Positions 16,057 through 22,492 of a stretch of 64,000 bases of DNA are shown in pieces. Both the position numbers and the translations under genes were made by a program. The stretch spans positions 4,846,501 through 4,910,500 of the forward strand of contig NZ_CP060825.1 in NCBI RefSeq assembly GCF_014489615.1, written 5' to 3'. The first letter of the stretch is position 1. Every line of letters starts with the position of its first letter. This DNA is from Streptomyces genisteinicus (GTDB lineage Bacteria; Actinomycetota; Actinomycetes; Streptomycetales; Streptomycetaceae). The notes under the pieces were generated by a model that was not told where the DNA came from, ran no database searches, and saw nothing but the letters and a program-made list of their open reading frames with translations.

Positions 16057-16590
16057 TCAGAGCAGGGCCCGGGTCCGCTCCAGCAGCCTCACCACCGAGG
16101 CGTCCGCCACGCCGGCCACCTCGTCCCAGCCGAACCAGCGGAGGTCGAGCGACTCCTCGCTGACGGTCTCGACGGCTCCGGGCGGCGCGAGCGCCGCGTA
16201 CTGCACGTCCAGATGGCGGTGGCACGGCGGCGGGATGGCGTGGCTGTCCAGGGTGACCGGGCCGCCCGGGAGCAGCGTGAGACCGGGGATGCCGGACTCC
16301 TCCGTCGCCTCGCGCAGCGCGGCCCCGGCGAGGGACGAGTCGCCCGGTTCGCAGTGGCCGCCCATCTGGAGCCACATGCCGAGCTTCCTGTGCAGTGTCA
16401 GGAGCACCTTCCCGCGCTCCGGGTCCACCACCAGCGCGCTGGCCGTCAGGTGCCCGGCACCGCAGGACTTCCACATGCCGTCCGGGTGCGCCGACAGATG
16501 GCCGAGGTAGCCGTCCCGCAGGGCGTTCTGCTCGTCATCGCGGCCCTGGTAGCCCTTGAGCACCAGGGCCGCGTCGTCGTGGAGGCTCAC
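16057..16590 (-). CDS. Nudix hydrolase
   Basis: A 177-residue protein with a complete Nudix box: GGHCEPGDSSLAGAALREATEESGI (residues about 77-101), with the metal-binding REATEE core. The preceding strand VLLTLHRKLGMWLQMGGH and the following HLDVQYAAL segment fit the fold. The family hydrolyses nucleoside diphosphates linked to another group; the substrate is not predictable here. Its ATG (16590) overlaps the stop of the upstream DUF2342 gene (16587), so translation is coupled. Confidence 0.9.
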   Translation of the reverse strand: MSLHDDAALVLKGYQGRDDEQNALRDGYLGHLSAHPDGMWKSCGAGHLTASALVVDPERGKVLLTLHRKLGMWLQMGGHCEPGDSSLAGAALREATEESGIPGLTLLPGGPVTLDSHAIPPPCHRHLDVQYAALAPPGAVETVSEESLDLRWFGWDEVAGVADASVVRLLERTRALL

Positions 16591-18122
16591 CGGCCGGCGT
16601 CGCCCTTGTCCTCGTCGTCGCCGCCGGAGCGGTCCTGCCCGTCCCCGGCGTCCTTGCCTTCAGCGGCGCCTTCCGTGGTGTCCTTGCCGTCGGCGCCGCC
16701 GTCCGCGGTGCCCTTCCCCGCACCCGCCGGGCCGTCCGCGGCCGGCGCGTCCTTGGGGGCCGCCGCCTCCCCGAGCATCTTGTCCAGCTCCGAGAAGTCG
16801 AGCTGCTCGCGGTGCACGAAGCCGTCGGGATCGTCCAGGTCGGTCGCGGTCGGCAGCATGTCGGGGTGCTCCCACAGGGCGTCCCGGCCGTCGACGCCGC
16901 GGGCGTCGGTGAGCGAGGCCCACAGGCGCGAGGCGTCCCGGAGCCGCCGCGGACGCAGCTGCAGACCGATCAGGGTCGCGAACGTCTGCTCGGCCGGGCC
17001 GCCGGACGCCCGGCGCCTGCGCAGGGTCTCCCGCAGCGCGCCCGCCGAGGTGAGGCGGTTCGACGCGGCCGCGTGGACGACGGCGTCGACCCAGCCCTCG
17101 ACCAGGGCGAGAGCGGTCTCCAGGCGGGCGAGGGCCGCCTTCTGCGCCGGGGTGTCCTCCGGCTGGAACATGCCCTGCTGGAGTGCTTCCTGGAGCTGCT
17201 CCGGGTGGGTCGGGTCGAACTGGCCGACCACGTCCTCCAGCTTGCTCGTGTCGACCTTGATGCCCCGGGCGTAGCCCTCGACGGCGCCGAACAGATGCGA
17301 GCGCAGCCACGGCACGTGCGCGAAGAGCCGCTGGTGGGCGGCCTCGCGCAGGGCGAGGTAGAGCCTGACCTCCTCCTTGGGCACCCCGAGGTCCTTGCCG
17401 AGGGCCTCGACGTTCAGCGGGAGGAGGGCGGCCTTGCCGGCCGGGCCGAGCGGCAGGCCGATGTCGGTCGAGCCGACCACCTCGCCCGCCAGCACGCCGA
17501 CGGCCTGGCCGATCTGCTGACCGAACATCGCGCCGCCCATGGAGCGCATCATCCCGAGCAGCGGGCCCGCCATGGCCTGCATCTCCTCGGGCAGCACGTC
17601 GCCCATGGCGACGCCGACCCGCTCCGCGACCGGGTCCACGAGCTGCTGCCACGCCGGCAGGGTCGCCTCGACCCATTCCGCGCGGCTCCACGCCACGGCG
17701 GTGCTCGCGCCGGACGGCAGCGAGGTCGCGCCGTCCAGCCACAGGTCGGCGAGGCGCACGGCCTCCTCGACGGCGGTGCGGTCGACCGGGGAGACGCTGC
17801 TGTCCTTGGTGCCGTCCGCCGTGCCCTGGGCGACCGTCTGGCGGGCGATCTGCTTGGCCATGTCCCAGTTCACGGGGCCGCCCTCGTAGCTCAGCATCTG
17901 GCCGAGCTGCTGGAACGCGGCGCCCAGGTCGTTCGGGTTCAGCGACCCGAACATGGCGGCGAAGGGGTTGTCACCGCCTTCCCCGCCGAAACCGAAGCCG
18001 AACGGGTTGGCCGGGGACCCGCCGGAGCCCTGGCCACCTCCGCCGGGATTCTTCTTCTTGCCCTCGTCGCCGTTCTCCGGCTCCTCCGGCGGAAGGCCGA
18101 ATCCGAATGGGGTGTCACTCAC
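16587..18122 (-). CDS. DUF2342 zinc-dependent metalloprotease-like protein
   Basis: A 511-residue actinobacterial protein of the DUF2342 family, annotated as coenzyme F420 biosynthesis-associated or zinc-dependent metalloprotease-like. The N-terminus is Gly/Pro-rich with repeated NPFGFGF-type units, and the C-terminus is a long Ala/Asp/Gly-rich tail (from about residue 455). The central domain contains REAAHQRLFAHVPWLRSHL (about 258-276), with the His residues that suggest metal binding, and EGWVDAVVHAA (about 348). GTG at 18122 is preceded by GAGGAAA. The Nudix gene overlaps its end. The mycobacterial orthologue lies in the same block. Proteolysis has not been established as far as I know. 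Confidence 0.85.
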   Translation of the reverse strand: MSDTPFGFGLPPEEPENGDEGKKKNPGGGGQGSGGSPANPFGFGFGGEGGDNPFAAMFGSLNPNDLGAAFQQLGQMLSYEGGPVNWDMAKQIARQTVAQGTADGTKDSSVSPVDRTAVEEAVRLADLWLDGATSLPSGASTAVAWSRAEWVEATLPAWQQLVDPVAERVGVAMGDVLPEEMQAMAGPLLGMMRSMGGAMFGQQIGQAVGVLAGEVVGSTDIGLPLGPAGKAALLPLNVEALGKDLGVPKEEVRLYLALREAAHQRLFAHVPWLRSHLFGAVEGYARGIKVDTSKLEDVVGQFDPTHPEQLQEALQQGMFQPEDTPAQKAALARLETALALVEGWVDAVVHAAASNRLTSAGALRETLRRRRASGGPAEQTFATLIGLQLRPRRLRDASRLWASLTDARGVDGRDALWEHPDMLPTATDLDDPDGFVHREQLDFSELDKMLGEAAAPKDAPAADGPAGAGKGTADGGADGKDTTEGAAEGKDAGDGQDRSGGDDEDKGDAGR

Positions 18123-18340
18123 GGGTTTCCTCGGCTCGTAGGGCCGTCGGCTGACCGCCGACGGCGTTTGCCCGACATCACCACCCAGCCTAAGCGGCCG
18201 GACGGCCCGGCCGCCGGGGACACCGGGAGCGGCTTGCGGCCTCGGTGCCCCGGTCGCCGACGGCCTGCGGCAGGATGGACGTCACCTGGTGCGTATGCGT
18301 CATGCGCTTGCGTACTGAAGACAACCGCTGGAGACGCCTG

Positions 18341-19453
18341 GTGAGTTCCCCAGATCCGCAGGTTCGCGCAGCGCGAAACCGCTCAACCCCGGCCGGGGGC
18401 CGCGGCCCCGTGGTGGCCGTCACCGGCGCCGCGACCGGCGTCGGCGACCTGCTCACACGGCGTCTGGCGGCGTCGGACGAGGTCAGGCAGGTGCTCGCGA
18501 TCGACGAGCGCAGGGGCGAGGTCCCCGAGGCGCACTGGCACGTCCTGGACGTCCGCGACCCGGCCATCGCCGAGAAGCTGCGCGGCGCCGACGTCGTCGT
18601 CCACCTCGCGCTCGACCTGGACCTGGAGTCGGACGCGGCGGCCCGCACCGCGTACAACGTCCGCGGCACCCAGACGGTGCTGACCGCGGCCGCCGCCGCG
18701 GGCGTGCACCGGGTCGTCCTGTGCACCTCGGCCATGGTCTACGGGGCACTGCCGGACAACGACGTCCCGCTCTCCGAGGACGCCGAGCTCAAGGCCACGG
18801 CCGAGGCGACCGGGGTCGGCGACCTGCTGGAGATCGAACGCCTCGCCCGCCGCGCGCCGCGCGCCCATCCGGGCCTGAACGTGACGGTGGTCCGCCCCGC
18901 CGTGCTGGTCGGCGGCACGGACACCGCGCTGACCCGGTACTTCGAGTCGCCCCGGCTGCTCGTGGTCGCCGGATCCCGCCCGACCTGGCAGTTCTGCCAC
19001 GTCGACGACCTGGTGACCGCGCTGGAGTACGCGGCGCTGGAGAAGGTCGAGGGCGAGCTCGCGGTCGGCTGCGACGGCTGGCTGGAGCAGGAGGAGGTGG
19101 AGGAGCTCAGCGGGATCCGCCGCATGGAGCTGCCCTCCGCGGTCGCGCTCGGGGCCGCCGCCCGCCTCCACCGGATCGGCCTCACCCCGTCCCCGGCCGG
19201 GGACCTCGCGTACACGATGCACCCCTGGGTGGTGAGCGTGAGCCGGCTGCACGATGCGGGCTGGCGCCCCCGCTGGACGAACGAGGAGGTGCTCGCCGCG
19301 CTCCTGGAAGAGGTGGAGGGCCGGCACACGGTCGCGGGACGCCGGCTGGGCCGCAAGGACGCCACGGCCGCCGGCGCCGCCGGCGCCACCGTCGCCCTGC
19401 TGGGCACGGCCGCGCTGGTGCGGCGCGCCCGGAAGGCCCGCCGGAGGATCTGA
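18341..19453 (+). CDS. SDR-family NAD-dependent epimerase/dehydratase
   Basis: A 370-residue extended short-chain dehydrogenase. The cofactor loop is VTGAATGVGDLL near residue 26. The VLDVRD and ADVVVHLAL segments and the STAMVYGALPD-like region (CTSAMVYG; the YxxxK lysine is not clear) are in place. A hydrophobic/basic tail (GATVALLGTAALVRRARKARRR) ends the protein and may anchor it to a membrane. I chose the GTG at 18341, with GGAG 7 bases upstream, rather than the ATG at 18245. The substrate is unknown. It is divergent from the DUF2342 gene. Confidence 0.85.
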   Translation: MSSPDPQVRAARNRSTPAGGRGPVVAVTGAATGVGDLLTRRLAASDEVRQVLAIDERRGEVPEAHWHVLDVRDPAIAEKLRGADVVVHLALDLDLESDAAARTAYNVRGTQTVLTAAAAAGVHRVVLCTSAMVYGALPDNDVPLSEDAELKATAEATGVGDLLEIERLARRAPRAHPGLNVTVVRPAVLVGGTDTALTRYFESPRLLVVAGSRPTWQFCHVDDLVTALEYAALEKVEGELAVGCDGWLEQEEVEELSGIRRMELPSAVALGAAARLHRIGLTPSPAGDLAYTMHPWVVSVSRLHDAGWRPRWTNEEVLAALLEEVEGRHTVAGRRLGRKDATAAGAAGATVALLGTAALVRRARKARRRI

Positions 19454-19486
19454 GGCGGCGGCGCGGCCCCGCCCGGCATGCCCGCT

Positions 19487-19581
19487 GCCGGGCCGGTGGC
19501 GGCCCCACGGGCCCGCCCGCGGCGCCGGGCCGGGGCGGGCCGGTGGCAGTCCCCGGTGCACGCCGGGCCGGTGGCGGCCCC
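19487..19581. repeat. GC-rich repeats between the SDR gene and moaE
   Basis: The 20-mer GCCGGGCCGGTGGCGGCCCC occurs identically at 19487-19506 and 19562-19581, with a diverged copy at about 19534-19553. The gap 19454-19677 contains no credible gene. Confidence 0.6.
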
Positions 19582-19677
19582 CGGCGCCGCGCCGCTGTAG
19601 GACCGTCCAAGGGGGCTCCCGGCGATCCGTCGGAGGGTCCATTGGGCGGTGCCCCCGGCGTGCGGCACGATGGGGCC

Positions 19678-20136
19678 ATGGCACGCACGTACGAGCACCC
19701 CGGTGAGCACGCGGCGCAGGACCCGGTCCGGCTGATCGCGATCCGCGAGACGCCGCTCTCCGTCGACGAGGTCTTCGCCGCGGTCGGCGACGACGCGGCG
19801 GGCGGCACCGCCCTCTTCGTCGGCACCGTCCGCAACCACGACGGCGGCGCGGACGTCGCCGACCTCGGCTACTCCTGCCACCCGAGCGCGGAGGCCGTGA
19901 TGCGGGGGATCGCCGAGAAGGTGGCGGCGGAGTACCCCGTTCGGGCGCTCGCCGCCGTCCATCGTGTGGGTGACCTCGCGGTGGGTGACCTGGCCGTGGT
20001 GGTCGCCGTGTCGTGCCCCCACCGGGGCGAGGCGTTCGAGGCGTGCCGCAAGCTGATCGACGACCTCAAGCACGAGGCCCCCATCTGGAAGCACCAGCGC
20101 TTCTCCGACGGCTCCGAGGAGTGGGTGGGCGCCTGA
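19678..20136 (+). CDS. moaE: Molybdopterin synthase catalytic subunit MoaE
   Basis: MoaE, with the sulfur carrier MoaD, converts precursor Z (cPMP) to molybdopterin. The 152-residue product shows GGTALFVGTVRNHDGG (about 41-56, the signature region), the YSCHPSAEAVM strand-helix, RVGDLAVGDLAVVVAVSCPHRGEAFEAC and the C-terminal KHEAPIWKHQRFSDG, which holds the catalytic lysines. No moaD or other cofactor gene is nearby. ATG at 19678 lies 6 bases after CACGAT (19666-19671), so it may be translated leaderlessly. Confidence 0.94.
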   Translation: MARTYEHPGEHAAQDPVRLIAIRETPLSVDEVFAAVGDDAAGGTALFVGTVRNHDGGADVADLGYSCHPSAEAVMRGIAEKVAAEYPVRALAAVHRVGDLAVGDLAVVVAVSCPHRGEAFEACRKLIDDLKHEAPIWKHQRFSDGSEEWVGA

Positions 20137-20326
20137 TCCCGGGCGCCCGGAGCCCCGGTCGCTGACGGCGCGTCAGTCCGTTCGTGTGGATCATGCCGGC
20201 CGAAACCCGCCCGGACCCCATCCGCCCCGATTTGCGTAACCCCACCCCTGCCGTGAGCGTTGATCTCGCGGATGACTAATCTGCTGATCACTCAGTCGCT
20301 TTCGCTCATGGGGTAGGGAGGTCGCG

Positions 20327-20503
20327 ATGGCAGTTCTGGCCTGGTTGCTGATTCCGCTTTTCGCTGCTGTCGGTGCTGCGATATGGGCGAGCTGGGCCTC
20401 GCGCAACCGCACCAGCGGGGACGTCGCCGAGCTCGCGGGTTACGCGCGGTTCCGCGACGCCATGGAGAAGGCGGCCTCCGGTACGGACGCCGTGCGGAAC
20501 TGA
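20327..20503 (+). CDS. Small single-pass membrane protein (58 aa)
   Basis: A 58-residue protein beginning MAVLAWLLIPLFAAVGAAIW, one N-terminal transmembrane helix, then a basic turn (ASRNRTSG) and a charged C-terminal helix (ELAGYARFRDAMEKAASG). A strong GGGAGG (20316-20321) lies 6 bases before the ATG, the best evidence that it is real. It stands just before the PDZ protease gene. Function is unknown; a membrane-bound partner of the protease is possible. Confidence 0.75.
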   Translation: MAVLAWLLIPLFAAVGAAIWASWASRNRTSGDVAELAGYARFRDAMEKAASGTDAVRN

Positions 20504-20585
20504 CCCGCCCGCCTCCCGGGCCGGCGGCCCTCCGGCGGACCGGCCCCGCACCTCCTCGCACAGGCTCGTCCCGTACTGTCGTTCC

Positions 20586-21674
20586 ATGCCACGCCGCACC
20601 GCGACGATGCTCGCCTCCACCCTGGTCTTCATCGCACTGCTGTGCGCGGGTGTGTTCTTCAAGGTCCCCTACGCGGAGATGTCCCCGGGGCCCACGGTGA
20701 ACACCCTGGGATCCGCCGACGGCGAGCCGGTGCTCCAGATCTCCGGCCGCAAGACGTACCCCGCCACCGGTCATCTCAACATGACGACCGTCAGGGTGAC
20801 CGGCGCGGACTACCGGATGAACCTCTTCGAGGCGATGTACGGCTGGCTCGCCCACGACAACGTGGTCGTCCCGCACGAGACCCTCTACCCGGACGGCAAG
20901 ACCGAGGAGGAGTCGACCCAGGAGAACGCCGAGGAGTTCAGCCAGTCCCAGGAGAGCGCCAAGGTCGCCGCCCTGCGCGAGCTGGACATCCCGGTGAAGT
21001 CCCGGGTGGTCGTCGCCACGGTCGTCAAGGACTCGCCCGCCGAGGGCACCCTGCACGCGGGCGACGTGATCCGGGCGGTCGACGGCACCCCGATCGAGAA
21101 GCCGGGCGACGTGGCCGAGCAGGTGGTCAAGCACAAGCCCGGCGAGAAGGTCGTCTTCACGATCGTCCCGGCCGACGACGCGGCCGCCGCCGAGAAGGCC
21201 GGCAAGGAGCCGGAGGGCACCGAGAAGGTCACCGTCACCACGGCGAAGGCACCGGACGACGGCCGCGCGATCGTCGGCATCGCGGCGGGCACGGACCACA
21301 CCTTCCCGTTCACCATCGACATCCACCTGGCCGACGTCGGGGGCCCCAGCGCCGGCCTGATGTTCTCGCTGGGCATCGTCGACAAGCTCACGCCCGGGAA
21401 CCTGACCGGCGGGAAGTTCGTCGCGGGCACCGGGACGATCGACGACAGCGGCAAGGTCGGCCCGATCGGCGGCATCGAGATGAAGCTGGTGGGTGCGCGG
21501 AACGCGGGAGCCGAGTACTTCCTCACCCCCGAGGGCAACTGCGCCACGGCCGCGTCCGACATCCCGGACGGTCTGAAGCTGGTCAAGGTGGGGACGATCG
21601 ACGACGCGACCAGCTCCCTGGAGAAGATCCGCAGCGGCGAGACGGCAGGTCTGCCGAGCTGCTCGGCGGGCTGA
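20586..21674 (+). CDS. PDZ domain-containing Lon-like serine protease
   Basis: A 362-residue membrane-anchored protease. Residues about 7-26 form one transmembrane helix (ATMLASTLVFIALLCAGVFF). A PDZ domain follows (VVKDSPAEGTLHAGDVIRAVDG, about 143-165). The C-terminal third is a Lon-type S16 catalytic domain with the dyad Ser255 (in GGPSAGLMF) and Lys300 (in GGIEMKLVGA). The same architecture is conserved in actinobacteria and Bacillus YlbL. ATG at 20586 follows TACTGT (20574-20579) by 6 bases, suggesting a leaderless mRNA. It is followed by a perfect 22-bp terminator shared with the converging PPA1309 gene. Confidence 0.93.
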   Translation: MPRRTATMLASTLVFIALLCAGVFFKVPYAEMSPGPTVNTLGSADGEPVLQISGRKTYPATGHLNMTTVRVTGADYRMNLFEAMYGWLAHDNVVVPHETLYPDGKTEEESTQENAEEFSQSQESAKVAALRELDIPVKSRVVVATVVKDSPAEGTLHAGDVIRAVDGTPIEKPGDVAEQVVKHKPGEKVVFTIVPADDAAAAEKAGKEPEGTEKVTVTTAKAPDDGRAIVGIAAGTDHTFPFTIDIHLADVGGPSAGLMFSLGIVDKLTPGNLTGGKFVAGTGTIDDSGKVGPIGGIEMKLVGARNAGAEYFLTPEGNCATAASDIPDGLKLVKVGTIDDATSSLEKIRSGETAGLPSCSAG

Positions 21675-21713
21675 CCCCGGACGCCGTCCCGGCCGCGGAC
21701 GGGCTGCCACCGG

Positions 21714-21762
21714 CACGCGCGAGGCGCCCCCCGACCCGTCGTCGGGGGGCGCCTCGCGCGTG
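21714..21762. terminator. Bidirectional intrinsic terminator
   Basis: Perfect 22-bp stem, arms 21714-21735 and 21741-21762, with a 5-base loop, between the converging PDZ protease and PPA1309 genes. Confidence 0.88.
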
Positions 21763-21789
21763 ACAGGGCGGACCCGGGGTCCGTGCGGC

Positions 21790-22368
21790 TCAGTCCTCGA
21801 AGGTCGCCGCCAGCGCCTCCGCGAGGCCGGGGACGAGCCCGCCGCCGGTGAGCACCTCCGTCGGGGAGTCCTTCTCGCGCAGCCGCAGGGCGGACTCGCG
21901 GCTGCCGTCCCGCAGCACGGCGACCGTCATCCGGACCTCCTGGCGGTCGGGGTGCGAGGCGACCCACTCGGTCAGGGCGGCGTCGTCCAGCCCCTCGGGG
22001 ACGGCCCTCTCCGCGGACGACGGGAGCATCAGCCGCTCCACGGTGAGTGCGCACCCGGCCACCGCGTCGGGCCATGCGAGCGTGCCCAGGAACTCGTCCA
22101 GCGGGGTGCCCGCGGGGATCTCGTCCTGCTCGACGGGGGTCAGGGCCGCCGCCGAGTCCCCCTTGTCGAGGCCGAGCTGGGCGGCGAGGGAGGGCTCCTG
22201 GCTGCGCAGCCGCGCGGTGTCGACCAGGGCGAACAGGCGGGCCGGCTGGTCCCAGCCGAGGCCGGACGCGTACTCGTCGATCTCGAGCACGGCCCGGGTG
22301 AGCGGGGTGGCCGCCATGGGAGCCGCGGGCGGCTGGTTGTCGGGGGTCGGTGCTGAAGCGTTGGACAT
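21790..22368 (-). CDS. PPA1309 family protein, function unknown
   Basis: A 192-residue protein matching the actinobacterial PPA1309 family: TRAVLEIDEYASGLGWDQPARLFALVDT (about 24-51), then FLGTLAWPDAVAGCALTVERLMLP and VRMTVAVLRDGSRESALRLR. No membrane segment or catalytic motif is seen. CAGGAT on the minus strand (22381-22376) lies 7 bases before the ATG at 22368, and GGAGG lies further upstream. It is divergent from the UPF0182 gene, with which it is commonly linked. Confidence 0.85.
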   Translation of the reverse strand: MSNASAPTPDNQPPAAPMAATPLTRAVLEIDEYASGLGWDQPARLFALVDTARLRSQEPSLAAQLGLDKGDSAAALTPVEQDEIPAGTPLDEFLGTLAWPDAVAGCALTVERLMLPSSAERAVPEGLDDAALTEWVASHPDRQEVRMTVAVLRDGSRESALRLREKDSPTEVLTGGGLVPGLAEALAATFED

Positions 22369-22402
22369 GGCCAATATCCTGCCTCCTTCCTGCCCCGCTG
22401 CG

Positions 22403-22428
22403 GGAACTAGGTAAAGCCTCGGTAAGTT
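22403..22428 (+). promoter_or_regulatory. SigR-type promoter ahead of the UPF0182 gene
   Basis: GGAAC (22403-22407; GGGAAC with the base before), then exactly 18 bases, then GTT (22426-22428). This fits the relaxed SigR consensus GGAA(T/C)-N18-GTT and lies about 65 bases before the TTG start. Confidence 0.6.
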
Positions 22429-22492
22429 GCATGAGTGGGGCTCTACGATCGCGGGGCCCGTTCCACACGATCGCGACTTCGAGGTGCGCACG

